From Pseudomonas sp. Irchel 3E13 (GTDB lineage Bacteria; Pseudomonadota; Gammaproteobacteria; Pseudomonadales; Pseudomonadaceae): 64,000 bases of DNA. Positions 34,522 through 46,319 of the stretch are shown here, piece by piece; within the stretch, counting starts at the first letter, position 1; each line of letters begins with the position of its first letter. The notes under the pieces were generated by a model. That model was not told where the DNA came from, ran no database searches, and worked only from the letters and a program-made list of their open reading frames with translations. A program made the translations under genes and the position numbers. Location: contig NZ_FYDX01000001.1 in assembly GCF_900187455.1 (NCBI RefSeq), positions 248,001 through 312,000 of the forward strand. The letters are read 5' to 3'.

Positions 34522-36420
34522 TCAATACACCACGCCGACCGGGTACACGAAGGCGTTCACGTCATAGAACGGCGTGCGCTGATAGAACCAGCTCAAGCGC
34601 GCCCGCGGGTCGGCGGCGAACGCCGGATCGTCGTTGAGCTTGCGGTCAAACTCGACCTTGAGCGCCGGGCTTTCCTCCAGCATCTTCCGCGCCATGGGCT
34701 CCATCACGTACTCCTCGGGCTCTTCCGCCACCACCAGGGTCGAGTTGAAAAAGCCCCAGGCCCAGAACGAATCGGGACTTTCCGGGTACAGCAGGTTGAT
34801 CGCCAGCACACCGAGCGGCTGGTCGACATTGATCACCACCGACCCCGCCGGGAAGGTCTGCAGTCGCTCGAACGGTTTGGCCACGCCGCTGACCAGCAGA
34901 TGCCCCTCGTAGCCGGGAATCTCGTTGCTCTTGGCCCGGTCCGGCTCGAAGCCGCCCGCCACTTTCACCTCGTCCATGCGGTACAGGGTCACCGCCACGG
35001 CGGTGGGCTTGTCGAGGGTGCGCATGTCGATGCCATGGGCCTTGAGCCGGGCGATCACCTCGCGCCACTGCGCCGGCACGATGTACTGCTTCGGCCGTTT
35101 GGTGATCAGGTCCGGCTCGCTGTTACCGGTGACCGGCACTTCGAGGCTCTTCGGCTGGTTGCTCCAGACGATGGTCTTGGCCCCGGTGATCGGCGAGGTG
35201 TCGTAGCGATAGTCGCCCACGGTGAACGGCACGGTCTCGGCCTTGCCGGGCTTCCAGGTCAGGATCACGTTCTTCTGCGCAGCCAGGCGGGCGCGGTCCT
35301 TGGCGATGGCGGCGCGCAGCGAAGTCGACTGCTCGCCGATCACCTGGAACATGCGTTTGAGCATCACGTAGTTGCCCAGCACCTGGGTCTTGTACGGGTG
35401 CAAGGCGTGCTGTTCGATGAGGATCGACGGCACGTTGCGGATATCGCCGTACTGGTTGGAGAACCGCGCCAGATCGGTGCGGTACGGGTAATAGCCCTGG
35501 GTCGGATCCTGGTTGTCGTTGAAGCTGATGCACTCGTGGACCACATGGCCTTCATCCTGCAACGCACGGTACACCGGCGCTTTCATCACCTCGTCCATCC
35601 ACGCGCTGCTGGCCGGGGACCAGCCGTTGCCGTTGTGGCAATACGAGCTGTCGTAGGGGTACATGGCGCCGTCGGTGGAATGGGTGTCAGCGAAGAAGCT
35701 CAATTCGTAGGTGTTGAACACCCAGGCGACGTTGCGGATCTCCGCGCTGTCGAGCTTGGTGAAGTCGCGGTTGAGGTTGTAGTTCAGGCCATTGACCCGC
35801 CAGCCGCTGACGTCCGGGCCGTTCTGGTTGATGCGGCCGTAGGGGCTGCGGCGCACGTCGCCGTCGATATTGACGGTGGGAATGAAGAGGATATTGACCC
35901 GGTCCAGCAGCCCGGCCAGCGCTTTGTCGCCGCTGGTCATGTCGCGCAGCAGCATGAACATGGCGTCCTTGCCGTTGGACTCGCCGGGGTGAATCTCGGC
36001 CTCGACGAAAATGGTCGGCTTGCCGGACTTCTTCAGCCCGGCGGGTGACTTGTCGGCGCTGGTGGAGGCGACCGCCAGCAGCATCGGGTAACCTTCGGCG
36101 CTCTTTTCCGGCAGGTCGCTGAGCACCACCCGGCCACCGGACGCGGCGGCCAGTTTTTTCAGCCAGGCGCGGGTTTGTTCGTAGGTGCTGGTCTGGTGGA
36201 AATCACTGGCTTCGGCCACCGTGATCAGCGGGTTGTCGGCCTTGGCGATGTACTGCGTGCTGGTGAGTTGCTGTTCGAACATCGCCGGCAGGATGCGTTG
36301 CTTCGCCGCTTGCAGGTAGCCGCTGTCGTCGATATAGGCCGGCGCGCCGGGCAAGGCGGCCTGGACCGGCAGACTGGCACCGAGCGACAGCGCGGCGAAA
36401 AGCAGGTGCGGGTGCTTCAT
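34522..36420 (-). CDS. M14-family zinc carboxypeptidase, secreted
   Basis: 632 aa with a signal peptide ending PVQAAL. The peptidase domain (about residues 75-370) has zinc ligands HxxE in VEAEIHPGES and a His in FFADTHSTDG. NQNGPDVSGWRVNGLNYNLNRD is the substrate-arginine region, and the catalytic Glu lies in SILIEQHAL. A long C-terminal extension (about 400-632) is likely a beta-sandwich accessory domain. Expected in the periplasm or outside the cell, trimming peptides. AAGGAAC precedes the ATG. Confidence 0.85.
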   Translation of the reverse strand: MKHPHLLFAALSLGASLPVQAALPGAPAYIDDSGYLQAAKQRILPAMFEQQLTSTQYIAKADNPLITVAEASDFHQTSTYEQTRAWLKKLAAASGGRVVLSDLPEKSAEGYPMLLAVASTSADKSPAGLKKSGKPTIFVEAEIHPGESNGKDAMFMLLRDMTSGDKALAGLLDRVNILFIPTVNIDGDVRRSPYGRINQNGPDVSGWRVNGLNYNLNRDFTKLDSAEIRNVAWVFNTYELSFFADTHSTDGAMYPYDSSYCHNGNGWSPASSAWMDEVMKAPVYRALQDEGHVVHECISFNDNQDPTQGYYPYRTDLARFSNQYGDIRNVPSILIEQHALHPYKTQVLGNYVMLKRMFQVIGEQSTSLRAAIAKDRARLAAQKNVILTWKPGKAETVPFTVGDYRYDTSPITGAKTIVWSNQPKSLEVPVTGNSEPDLITKRPKQYIVPAQWREVIARLKAHGIDMRTLDKPTAVAVTLYRMDEVKVAGGFEPDRAKSNEIPGYEGHLLVSGVAKPFERLQTFPAGSVVINVDQPLGVLAINLLYPESPDSFWAWGFFNSTLVVAEEPEEYVMEPMARKMLEESPALKVEFDRKLNDDPAFAADPRARLSWFYQRTPFYDVNAFVYPVGVVY

Positions 36421-36496
36421 CTTGAGTTCCTTCTCACACGGGGACTGGCAACCTTAGAACACATCGGGTGAAGGCCGCCAGATCTCCCTCAGCCCG

Positions 36497-37126
36497 TCAC
36501 CCCACCTTCGCCGCCTCCAGCATCCCCCGGTCAACGATGAAGTCGATCAGCGTCTGCAAACCATGCCCGGTCTTCAGGTTGGTGAACGCCCACGGCCGTT
36601 CGGGGCGCATGCGCTGGGTGTCGCGTTCCATCACGTCCAGCGAAGCACCGACATACGGCGCGAGGTCGATCTTGTTGATCACCAGGAAATCCGACTTGGT
36701 GATGCCCGGCCCGCCCTTGCGCGGGATTTTCTCGCCTTCGGCGACGTCGATCACGTAGACCGTGAGGTCCGCCAGCTCCGGGCTGAAGGTGGCGCTGAGG
36801 TTGTCACCACCGCTCTCGACGAAGATCACGTCCAGGTTGCCGAAGGTGCGCGCCAGTTCTTCCACCGCCGCCAGGTTCATCGAGGCGTCTTCGCGGATCG
36901 CGGTGTGCGGGCAGCCGCCGGTTTCCACGCCGACGATGCGCTCCGGCGCCAGGGCGCCAGCCTCGGTGAGGATGCGCTGGTCTTCCTTGGTGTAGATGTC
37001 GTTGGTCACCACGGCGATTTCGTAGTGGTCGCGCATGGCCTTGCACAGCGCTTCGAGCAGCGCGGTCTTGCCGGACCCGACCGGGCCGCCGACGCCGACG
37101 CGCAGGGGTTGTTTGTAACTTTGCAT
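36497..37126 (-). CDS. ureG: Urease accessory GTPase UreG
   Basis: 209 aa. P-loop [16 protein letters not shown], the nickel-binding CPH motif in [20 protein letters not shown], switch region [18 protein letters not shown] and [10 protein letters not shown] for guanine. UreG hydrolyses GTP to drive nickel insertion into urease with UreD, UreF and UreE. Last gene of the urease operon; ATG 10 bp after the ureF stop. Confidence 0.96.
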   Translation of the reverse strand: MQSYKQPLRVGVGGPVGSGKTALLEALCKAMRDHYEIAVVTNDIYTKEDQRILTEAGALAPERIVGVETGGCPHTAIREDASMNLAAVEELARTFGNLDVIFVESGGDNLSATFSPELADLTVYVIDVAEGEKIPRKGGPGITKSDFLVINKIDLAPYVGASLDVMERDTQRMRPERPWAFTNLKTGHGLQTLIDFIVDRGMLEAAKVG

Positions 37127-37136
37127 AGGGGATTCC

Positions 37137-37811
37137 TCAGGATCGGAACAATCGGGTGTATTGGGTTTCGTGCCGGGACGAGGCAATCGCCAGCAGCGGC
37201 AGGCCGCCGCCGAGTTGCTCGTCAGGCAAGGCCAGGGCCCGTTCGAGGACCGCGGGCAGTTCTTCGGAAAGATCACGCAGCAGCGTCTGCGCCGCCTGCT
37301 GGCCGAACGGCACCAGCTTGACCCCGGCCATCACCGCGCCTTCCAGCCAGATAAAGCCATGCCCCAGCGCCAGGTCGCGCAGCGGGATCTGCCAGTGCAC
37401 CGCGAGCCAGGCCATGCCGCCGAGTTGGCTGAGTTCCAGGCTGGCGCGCCAGGCCGGGTCCTGGCCCAGTTGCCAGCCATCCAGCAGGCGCATCAGGGCC
37501 ATGCCGCGCTGGCGTTCTTCGGTGCGCAGCTCGGCGGTTTCGCGGTTGCTCAGCAGAAATCGGCTCCACTGCGCGAACGCGGCGACATCGCCGGCTTCGC
37601 ACGCGTGGTACAGCCGCGCCAGCAAGGGCCAGTCGAGGTAGCCGAGGGTGTCGTGCAACTGCTGGCGCTGCCAATCGGCAAAGCCCGCGGCGCCGCGCAC
37701 CCAGCCGGCCTCCACCGCCCATTCCAGCCCCTGCGAGTAGGTGAAACCACCCACCGGCAGGTTCGGGCTGGCCAGTTGCAGCAGGCGCAGCAGTTTCAGG
37801 TCGGTGCTCAT
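37137..37811 (-). CDS. ureF: Urease accessory protein UreF
   Basis: 224 aa helical protein with the UreF features [29 protein letters not shown] (residues about 9-37, quoted in part), [17 protein letters not shown] and a C-terminal [14 protein letters not shown]. It acts with UreD as the platform on which UreG delivers nickel. The start overlaps the ureJ stop (TGATG). Usual family length. Confidence 0.95.
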   Translation of the reverse strand: MSTDLKLLRLLQLASPNLPVGGFTYSQGLEWAVEAGWVRGAAGFADWQRQQLHDTLGYLDWPLLARLYHACEAGDVAAFAQWSRFLLSNRETAELRTEERQRGMALMRLLDGWQLGQDPAWRASLELSQLGGMAWLAVHWQIPLRDLALGHGFIWLEGAVMAGVKLVPFGQQAAQTLLRDLSEELPAVLERALALPDEQLGGGLPLLAIASSRHETQYTRLFRS

Positions 37812-38356
37812 CAGCCCGCCAGCATCACGGCCGCACCGGCCAACAGGCCGCCGCCGAAGGCTTGTTGCAGACGGGTGTGGCGGCGCAGCAGGCAACCCAC
37901 GCCAAAGCCGGCCAGCAGCAGCAGGCCGCTGACGGTGACGAAGCCGGCGCTGAACACCCAGAACGCACCCGGGCTGGATTCAACGCCGTGCGCCCAGCCG
38001 TGGAACAGCGCGAACACCGGCATCACCAGCGACAGCAGCACCTGGCGGCGCGGCAGCAGCAACGCGGCGCCCGCCACCAGCAGCGAGCCGAGGATCATTG
38101 CTTCCATGCCGATCACGCCGCCGAACAGGTGGCCGAGCACCGCGCCGCTGAACATGGCGCACAAGGTCAGCAGCGGCAGGGTCAGGCGGCTGCGGGTCAG
38201 CGCGGCGAGCACGCCGGTGCCGATCAGCATCAGCAAGTGATCGAGGCCGGTCAGCGGGTGCAGCAGGCCATCCTGCAGCGGGTTGGCGTCGTGACCGGGG
38301 TGGGCCAGGGCCGGTACGGCGACCAGCAGCAAAGCCAGGGCGAGAGACTTCTTCAT
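37811..38356 (-). CDS. ureJ: HupE/UreJ-family nickel/cobalt permease
   Basis: 181 aa. It has a signal-like N-terminus with HPGHD just after the cleavage region and GLLHPLTGLDHLLMLIGTGV with conserved His/Asp. Several further membrane helices follow, with HGWAHGVESSPGAF. HupE/UreJ proteins import nickel (or cobalt). Its place between ureE and ureF points to nickel supply for urease. Ribosome site AAGGAGCACCCC before the ATG. Confidence 0.92.
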   Translation of the reverse strand: MKKSLALALLLVAVPALAHPGHDANPLQDGLLHPLTGLDHLLMLIGTGVLAALTRSRLTLPLLTLCAMFSGAVLGHLFGGVIGMEAMILGSLLVAGAALLLPRRQVLLSLVMPVFALFHGWAHGVESSPGAFWVFSAGFVTVSGLLLLAGFGVGCLLRRHTRLQQAFGGGLLAGAAVMLAG

Positions 38357-38375
38357 GGGGTGCTCCTTGTTGGAA

Positions 38376-38879
38376 TCAGTGGGCCTGGGCAGGCAGGCGA
38401 ATAAAGGGATGGTCCTGAACCTGACCATGACTGTGGGCATGGCTGTGCGGCGCGCTCTGGTAGGCGCCGGCCTCGGGCTCGAACGGCGCCTGCTCCAGCG
38501 TCACTTCCAGGCCGAAACCGCGAACCATGTCGTCCAGCACATAGTCATGCTGGTAGCGCACGAAACCGGCCTCGATCTGCAGCGGCACATGGCGGTTGCC
38601 CAGGTGATAGGCGGCGCGGGCCAGCAGCAGCGCGTCGTCGCAGCGCACGGTCGAGACGGCCTCGGCGGCGGCGATGATCCGCACCACCTCCCTGCCCTCG
38701 CCGTCCGCCAGCAACTCGCCGCCGCGAATCAACTGACCGCGCTCCAGCAGCAGGCCGGCATCGCGGCCGTCATCGAGGGTGATGCGCACCCGGCTCTTGA
38801 TCCGCGTGTCCAGGTTCAGGGTTGCCGTGGTGGTCGCCGCGGCATCGGCTTCGGTCACCCGGCGGGTCAACAGAATCAT
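38376..38879 (-). CDS. ureE: Urease accessory nickel chaperone UreE
   Basis: 167 aa. N-terminal beta domain and a C-terminal peptide-binding domain with YHLGNRHVPLQIE, DYVLDDMVRGFG and a nickel-binding His-rich tail (SAPHSHAHSHGQ). UreE binds nickel and hands it to the UreG/UreF/UreD complex. It directly follows ureC, with AAGGAGAAACC as ribosome site. Confidence 0.95.
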   Translation of the reverse strand: MILLTRRVTEADAAATTTATLNLDTRIKSRVRITLDDGRDAGLLLERGQLIRGGELLADGEGREVVRIIAAAEAVSTVRCDDALLLARAAYHLGNRHVPLQIEAGFVRYQHDYVLDDMVRGFGLEVTLEQAPFEPEAGAYQSAPHSHAHSHGQVQDHPFIRLPAQAH

Positions 38880-38894
38880 GGTTTCTCCTTGGGC

Positions 38895-40594
<1,700 letters not shown>

Positions 40595-40598
<4 letters not shown>

Positions 40599-40912
40599 AC
40601 CCGCGCCTCCAGCTTGCCCATGACCTTGCCCTGGAAGCCGTAGACTTCGCGCTTGCCGGCGTAAGGCACCAGCGTGACGCTGCGCGACTGCCCCGGTTCG
40701 AAGCGCACGGCGGTGCCGGCGGGAATGTCCAGGCGATAGCCGCGGGTGACCTCGCGCTCGAACACCAGGGTGTCGTTGACTTCAAAGAAGTGATAGTGCG
40801 AGCCGACCTGCACCGGGCGATCGCCGTGGTTGGCCACGCTGACGCTGATCGTCTCGCGTCCGGCGTTGAGCTCGATGTCGCCAGCGGCGACCTGTATTTC
40901 TCCGGGAATCAT
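40595..40912 (-). CDS. ureB: Urease beta subunit UreB
   Basis: 105 aa: [16 protein letters not shown] at the start, [19 protein letters not shown] in the middle and [19 protein letters not shown]. Separate gamma, beta and alpha genes is the common proteobacterial organisation. It is a structural subunit without catalytic residues. GGAGAGCAGG precedes the ATG. Confidence 0.97.
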
Positions 40913-40933
40913 CCTGCTCTCCTGTTGCGCCGC

Positions 40934-41236
40934 TCAGACGATCGGGTCATGGACGGTGACCAGCTTGGTCCCGTCGGGAAAGGTGGCTTCCACCTGGACG
41001 TCGTGGATCATCTCGGGCACGCCCTCCATCACCTGCTCGCGGGTCAGCACCTCGCGGCCCAGGTTCATCAGTTCGGCGACGGTGCGCCCGTCGCGGGCGC
41101 CCTCCATCACCGTCGCGCTGATCAGCGCCACCGCTTCCGGGTAATTGAGTTTCAGGCCACGGTCACGGCGGCGCTCGGCGAGCAGCGCGGCGGTGAACAG
41201 CAGCAGTTTGTCTTTCTCTCTCGGGGTCAACTCCAT
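40934..41236 (-). CDS. ureA: Urease gamma subunit UreA
   Basis: 100 aa: [21 protein letters not shown] at the start (first 21 residues, normal family beginning), [34 protein letters not shown] and a DPIV end. Start chosen from the family N-terminus, with AGAGAG upstream. Smallest structural subunit of the urease trimer unit. Confidence 0.97.
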   Translation of the reverse strand: MELTPREKDKLLLFTAALLAERRRDRGLKLNYPEAVALISATVMEGARDGRTVAELMNLGREVLTREQVMEGVPEMIHDVQVEATFPDGTKLVTVHDPIV

Positions 41237-41246
41237 GGTCGCTCTC

Positions 41247-42080
41247 TCAGGTGGCCCAGATACGCGGCGGGCACGGCGCCAGGCCGGTGACGGCCGGGCG
41301 CAGCGCGTGCCAGAGCCGCGCCAGTGTGGATTGAAGACGCTGGTTGTCGTGGTCCAGCAGGCGGACCACCAACAGTTTTCCCAGCAGGGTCGCCCCGGCC
41401 GGGACGGTGAGTTCATCGAGCAGCGCCCGCGCCTGTTCCAGCAACTCGGCAGTGGCGGGCGCGGCGCAAAAGGTGGCTTGCAGCGGATAACCGGCGAGCT
41501 TGTGCAATTGCCCGCCGTCGATGCGCAGGCGTTCGTGCAGGCCGGGATCGTCCGGCATGTCGATCAACAGGCGGCTGTCCAGCGTGCCGTGATTGAAACG
41601 TTCGCCCATCACCGGACGGCCCAGGCACAGGGTTTCCCAGGCCAGCAGACGCGCACCGGGCGCCAGGGTGAAGCGGCTTTCCAGGCTGAGCCGGGCGCCG
41701 TCGAAGCAGATATTGCCTTGAGGCAGCCACTCCAGGGTGCTGCCTTCGGCGAGGTGGAAATGCTGCTTGAGCACCGAAACGGGGCCGGCGCTGCGATAAA
41801 ACTTGGTGGCACCGGGCATGGTCAACAGCGCGTGGCTGCCGGATTCCAGGTGCACGTCGAGGGTCAGACGGTCGCCGCCCACCACGCCGCCGGGCGGGTG
41901 CAGCACATAAACGTGGCACGGTGCGCCCTCGGGGTAGAAGGGTCTTTGCACCAAAAGAGGTCCGAAATGACGCCGCGCACCAATACAGGTCTTACCGCCT
42001 CGTTCAACGAAGCGCAGCATCAGCTCGGCGCTCCAGCCTGCGGTGGAATTCGCGGGCGGAAGCTGTTCGGGTAGGGACAT
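41247..42080 (-). CDS. ureD: Urease accessory protein UreD
   Basis: 277 aa beta-rich protein with [38 protein letters not shown] and NICFDGARL, all UreD marks. It is the scaffold binding apo-urease and UreF/UreG. First gene of the ureDABCEJFG operon. I chose MSLPEQLPP over an ATG 14 codons earlier from usual family length, though neither has a strong ribosome site. No urt urea importer or regulator is adjacent. Confidence 0.92.
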   Translation of the reverse strand: MSLPEQLPPANSTAGWSAELMLRFVERGGKTCIGARRHFGPLLVQRPFYPEGAPCHVYVLHPPGGVVGGDRLTLDVHLESGSHALLTMPGATKFYRSAGPVSVLKQHFHLAEGSTLEWLPQGNICFDGARLSLESRFTLAPGARLLAWETLCLGRPVMGERFNHGTLDSRLLIDMPDDPGLHERLRIDGGQLHKLAGYPLQATFCAAPATAELLEQARALLDELTVPAGATLLGKLLVVRLLDHDNQRLQSTLARLWHALRPAVTGLAPCPPRIWAT

Positions 42081-42367
42081 TCCAGCGGTTCCGACAAACA
42101 CCGCGTTTATTGGGGCTGGCATGCAGTCCCAGGCAGACGCGGCGGTTAAAGAACGTCTGCACGGGCGCGGGTTGCGGGCCGTCGCGCAGACCTGATCGAT
42201 CGATCAGTAATCGATGGAAGGTGTAAGTGCACATTGCGGGCCAGAATGGCGCATGTAGGGGAATTCGTGCGTTGGTGGTGCACTGGTCCTGGACTTGAGG
42301 CGCTAGTCAGGGGAACGGGGAATCGCGGACAGGTGCTAGTCGACAGGCTTTCAGCGTTCTCCAGATC

Positions 42368-42588
42368 GAGCGCCGCCCGCGCGGCGCATCGCGAGCAAGC
42401 TCGCTCCTACATTGGTTGTAACGTGCCTATGTCTGCCAGGCCATGGTTGACTGCCTTGTTTGTACGACAGCCTCCCAGCGATTCATCGCCAAACGCCAAA
42501 GGCGGGCAACACCCTTCTGACAGGCCATGGCACGTTGCAACGAATGTAGGAGCGAGCTTGCTCGCGATTCGCCGCCCGCGCGGCGCTC
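42368..42588. repeat. Extended REPIN: two inverted REP sequences around an inverted-repeat core
   Basis: Left arm CGCGAGCAAGCTCGCTCCTACA preceded by GCGCCGCCCGCGCGGCGC; right arm is its inverse at 42545-42588. The inner part is also imperfectly palindromic (TTGTAACGTGCC against GGCACGTTGCAACG). This is typical of REPIN elements mobilised by RAYT transposases. No RAYT gene was found in the window. The rest of the ureD-side spacer (42081-42367) holds no gene. Confidence 0.88.
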
Positions 42589-42621
42589 TATCTAGAGAAC
42601 GCTAAAGATCTGTCGGCACAC

Positions 42622-44433
42622 CTACCGCAAAAACATCGCCTGCTCCACCAACCCTTTCACATACCCCGTCTGCGGGCGGTCCAGCACGTCCCCACTGGCG
42701 CCGGCCTCGATGATCCGGCCTTCCTTGACCACCACGATGCGGTCGGCAATCGCCCGCACCACGCCGAGGTCGTGGGTGACGAACACCAGGGTCATGCCTT
42801 CCGCCTGCAATTCGCGCAGCAGCGCAAGGATCGCGGCCTGCACTGAAACGTCGAGGGCCGAGGTGACTTCGTCGCAGATCAGCACTTCAGGCTCGCAGAC
42901 CAGCGCCCGCGCAATCGCGACGCGCTGGCGCTCGCCGCCAGACAGGTGATGCGGGTATTTGTTCGCGGTTTCCAGCGGCAGCGCCACCCGCGTCAGCGCG
43001 GCATCGATGCGGGCCCGGCAGGCGGCGCCCTTGAGGCCGAAGAAATGTTCCAGCGGCGCTTGCAGGCATTGGGCGACGGTCTGGCGCGGGTTCAATGCGC
43101 GGTACGGGTTCTGGAAGATGTACTGGATCCGGTGCCGCGTCGCCGAGGGACGCTGGCGCGCCAGCAGGCTCAGCGGCTGGCCGTCGAAACTCAAGTGGCC
43201 GGTGGCGTTGTCGCCGAGGCCGGCCAGGGTCCGCGCCAGGCTGGTCTTGCCCGAGCCGGACTCACCCACCACCGCCAGGCATTCGCCGCGGTACACCTGC
43301 AGGTCCAGGTCGAACAGCACCTGGCGGTCATAGGTCAGGTTCAATTCGCGCAGTTCCAGCAACGGCGTGCGTCCTTCGACAAACAGCCGCGGCGCGGCGC
43401 TTTCCGCCTCGGGCAGCGCGGTCAGTTGCGGGTGCAGGCACGCTACCTGTTGGGTGCCGTCCAGCGCTTGCAACGCCGGTTCGGCCCGCTCGCAGGCGGC
43501 ACTGCGCCGCTCGCAGCGCGCCGCGAAGGCGCAACCACCCGGACGCTGCCCCGGCGCCGGCGCGTGCCCGGCGATGGCGCGCAGCACACGCTGGCGTCCG
43601 ACTTCGGGAATCGCCGCGAGCAAGCCGAGGGTGTACGGATGGCCGGGCCGCTCGAACAGCCGTTCGCGGCTGGCGACTTCGACGATGCGCCCGGCGTACA
43701 TGACCATCACCCGGTCCACCAGGTCCTTGATGACGCCGAGGTCGTGGGACACGTACACCGCCGCCACGCCCTGCTCTTTGCACAACCGCCGCACGGTTTG
43801 CAGGATGTGCGCGCGGGTGCCGACGTCCAGCGCGGTGGTCGGCTCGTCGAGCACGATCAGTTTCGGCCGGAGAATGAACGCCAGCGCCAGCATCACCCGC
43901 TGCTGCTGGCCGCCCGACAGTTGGTGGGCGAAACGCCGGAGAAATTCGCGGTCGCCCGGCAGGCCGACATCCACCAGCGTCTGTTGCAGGCGTTGTTCCC
44001 AGGCCTCGCGGCCCAGCGTGGGTTCGTGGGCGCGCAGGGTTTCCAGCAGCAGGTTGCCGATGCGGATCGCCGGGTTCAGGGCCAGCGCCGGGTCCTGGGC
44101 GACATAACCGATCAGCCCGCCACGGGCACGGCGCAAGCCTTCGCCGTCGAGGGCGAGGAAGTCGGTGCCGGCGACCCGCACCCGCCCGCCGCTGATCCGC
44201 GCGCCACGGCGGGCGTGGGCGAGCAAGGCGGTGGCGAGGGTGGTCTTGCCGGAACCCGACTCGCCCACCAGACCGAGGATTTCCCCAGGTTCAAGGCTGA
44301 AGTCGATGTGGTCGATCACATCGCTGCCGTTGTCGAGGTCGACCCGCAGGCCCTCGACCTGCAAGGCCGCCACACGGGCCTCATCGGCGCTGGCGCCGGT
44401 CTGCACCGGTTCGGACAGGACGAATGCATTCAT
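42622..44433 (-). CDS. Peptide-type ABC transporter, fused double ATP-binding protein
   Basis: 603 aa with two complete nucleotide-binding domains (DppD-like about 25-275, DppF-like about 355-600). Walker [12 protein letters not shown] and [11 protein letters not shown], signatures LSGGQQQR and LSGGERQR, Walker [13 protein letters not shown] and [12 protein letters not shown] are present. The first domain ends in the Fe-S-like Cys cluster region of oligopeptide ATPases (GGCAFAARC...C...C). It energises the two permeases upstream. Last gene of the organosulfur operon; its ATG overlaps the permease stop by 4 bp. Confidence 0.9.
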   Translation of the reverse strand: MNAFVLSEPVQTGASADEARVAALQVEGLRVDLDNGSDVIDHIDFSLEPGEILGLVGESGSGKTTLATALLAHARRGARISGGRVRVAGTDFLALDGEGLRRARGGLIGYVAQDPALALNPAIRIGNLLLETLRAHEPTLGREAWEQRLQQTLVDVGLPGDREFLRRFAHQLSGGQQQRVMLALAFILRPKLIVLDEPTTALDVGTRAHILQTVRRLCKEQGVAAVYVSHDLGVIKDLVDRVMVMYAGRIVEVASRERLFERPGHPYTLGLLAAIPEVGRQRVLRAIAGHAPAPGQRPGGCAFAARCERRSAACERAEPALQALDGTQQVACLHPQLTALPEAESAAPRLFVEGRTPLLELRELNLTYDRQVLFDLDLQVYRGECLAVVGESGSGKTSLARTLAGLGDNATGHLSFDGQPLSLLARQRPSATRHRIQYIFQNPYRALNPRQTVAQCLQAPLEHFFGLKGAACRARIDAALTRVALPLETANKYPHHLSGGERQRVAIARALVCEPEVLICDEVTSALDVSVQAAILALLRELQAEGMTLVFVTHDLGVVRAIADRIVVVKEGRIIEAGASGDVLDRPQTGYVKGLVEQAMFLR

Positions 44434-45248
44434 GAGCGCGCTCCCGCGCTGTACCGGGCAATGCCTTCGGCCAGCAAGTTGGTGCCATAGGCGAACACCG
44501 CGATCAGCAGCGCCGGGGCCAATACGGCCCAGGGCTGGACCAGCAGGCCCGCCTGGTTTTCATTGATCATCAGGCCCCAGTCCGCCGCCGGCGGGGCGAC
44601 GCCGTAGCCGAGGAAGCTCAGGCCCGAGAGCATGCCGATGCCCCAGGTGAGCATGTTGCCGAAGTGCACCAGCAGCGGCGTCAGGACATTCGGCAGAATC
44701 TCGCGCAAGAGGATGCGGGTGCGGGAAAAACCCATCATCTGCGCCGCCTCGACGAACTCCTGGCTGGCCACCGACACCGCGCTGCCGCGGGCCAGGCGGA
44801 TCACGCCGGGGATAAAGGCAATGGCTACGGTGAGGACGATCAGCCACGGCGCGCGGCCGAGCATGGAGACGATCAGCAGCACCAGGATCAGGTCGGGAAA
44901 AGCCAGCCAGACATCCGCCAGCCAGGTGATGATCTGGTCCAGGCGCTGCCGCGACAGGCCGGCGAGCATGCCCAGCACGCTGCCCACCACCAGCGCCAGG
45001 CTGGCGGCGGCCAGCGACATCCAGAGAATCGACAGGCCGCCGGCGAGCAGCCGCGACAGCACGTCGTGGCCAAGGAAATCGTGGCCCAGCGGCGCCGCGG
45101 CGGTGGGCGCGCCGTACACGCCGCCGAGCATATCGGTCGGCGCATGGGGCGCCAGCCACGGGCCGAACAGCGCCAGCAGCACCACCGCCAGGGTCACCAG
45201 GGCGCCGCGGCGAATGCTCGGCTCACGCCAGAATCGTGCAGTGAACAT
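44430..45248 (-). CDS. Peptide-type ABC transporter permease (DppC-like)
   Basis: 272 aa with about six membrane helices and the EAA loop EFVEAAQMMGFSRTRILLREILPN typical of binding-protein-dependent permeases (residues about 160-184, part quoted). The N-terminus FGPWLAPHAPTDMLGG and the HDFLGHDVLSRLLAGG segment are DppC-type. It forms the channel with the DppB-like protein. Confidence 0.9.
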   Translation of the reverse strand: MFTARFWREPSIRRGALVTLAVVLLALFGPWLAPHAPTDMLGGVYGAPTAAAPLGHDFLGHDVLSRLLAGGLSILWMSLAAASLALVVGSVLGMLAGLSRQRLDQIITWLADVWLAFPDLILVLLIVSMLGRAPWLIVLTVAIAFIPGVIRLARGSAVSVASQEFVEAAQMMGFSRTRILLREILPNVLTPLLVHFGNMLTWGIGMLSGLSFLGYGVAPPAADWGLMINENQAGLLVQPWAVLAPALLIAVFAYGTNLLAEGIARYSAGARS

Positions 45249-45260
45249 GCTCTACTCCTT

Positions 45261-46319
45261 TCAAGGGGCTTTCGCCGCCGGACGCCGCCACCAGCTCTGG
45301 ATGCCACGGCGGTTGCGGGCGATCAGTCCGGGGCGGCGCGCGGTACGCAGTTTCGGGGTCAGCAAGACGGTCAGCAGGTCGGCCAGCAGGTTGATCAGCA
45401 CCACGCCGAGGGTGACGACCAGCACCACGCCCTGGATCAGCGGCAGGTCGCGCATCTGGATCGCGCTGTTGAGCAAGGTGCCGATGCCGGGGTAGCTGAA
45501 CACCACTTCCGCCAGCAGCGCGCCGCCGATCAGTACGCGCAGGGTCAGGGCCACGCCCTGGATCGCCGGCACCAGTGCGTTGGGCAAGGTGTGGCGCCAG
45601 ACGATGCGCCGTTCCGGCACACCGCGCAGGCGGGCGGCGCCGACGAAGTCGGACTCCAGCGTCTCGATCATCGAGGCGCGCACCAGCCGCGCCAGGTACG
45701 GCAGCGCCGTCAGGCTGAGGGCGATCACCGGCAGCGCGAGGTAATGCAGTTGCCGCCACAACGGCCGGTCCGGGTCGATCAGCGACACCGCCGGCAGCAG
45801 GTCGAAGTGCGGCATCGAGAACAGCAGCACCAGACCGATGGCCAGCAGGTAACCGGGCGTGGCCTTGAGCACGATCAATGCCGCCAGGCCCCAGCGGTCC
45901 AGGCGGCTGTCGCGGCGCAGGGCCAGGCCGACGCCGATCACCAGCGCCAGCGGCAGCACCAGCAGCAACACCCCCAGCAGCAGCGCCAGGGTATTGCCGA
46001 AGCGGTCGAAGAGAATGGTCGCCACCGGCTGCGCCGAGTCCAGCGACACACCGAGGTCGCCGCGCAGCAACTGGGCCAGCCAGCTCAGGTATTGCAGCAG
46101 GATCGGCCGGTCGAGGCCCAGTTGCTGGCGCAGGGTGAGGATGCTTTCCAGCGGCGCGTCGGGGCCGAGGATGACCCGCGCCGGGTCCGACGGCAGCGCC
46201 TGGGTGGCGAGGAACACCACCAGGCTGATGACCCAGGCGGTGAGCAGGCCATAACCGAGGCGGCCAACGAACCACGGCAGCCAGGCAGGCAAACGGGAAA
46301 TTTTCAGGCGATCAGGCAT
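45261..46319 (-). CDS. Peptide-type ABC transporter permease (DppB-like)
   Basis: 352 aa with a first membrane helix followed by FLATQALPSDPARVILGPDAP (DppB-like extracellular loop), further helices and an EAA-type loop (DFVGAARLRGVPERRIVWRH). Overlaps the upstream binding-protein gene by 8 bp, showing tight coupling. Located in the inner membrane. Confidence 0.9.
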   Translation of the reverse strand: MPDRLKISRLPAWLPWFVGRLGYGLLTAWVISLVVFLATQALPSDPARVILGPDAPLESILTLRQQLGLDRPILLQYLSWLAQLLRGDLGVSLDSAQPVATILFDRFGNTLALLLGVLLLVLPLALVIGVGLALRRDSRLDRWGLAALIVLKATPGYLLAIGLVLLFSMPHFDLLPAVSLIDPDRPLWRQLHYLALPVIALSLTALPYLARLVRASMIETLESDFVGAARLRGVPERRIVWRHTLPNALVPAIQGVALTLRVLIGGALLAEVVFSYPGIGTLLNSAIQMRDLPLIQGVVLVVTLGVVLINLLADLLTVLLTPKLRTARRPGLIARNRRGIQSWWRRPAAKAP

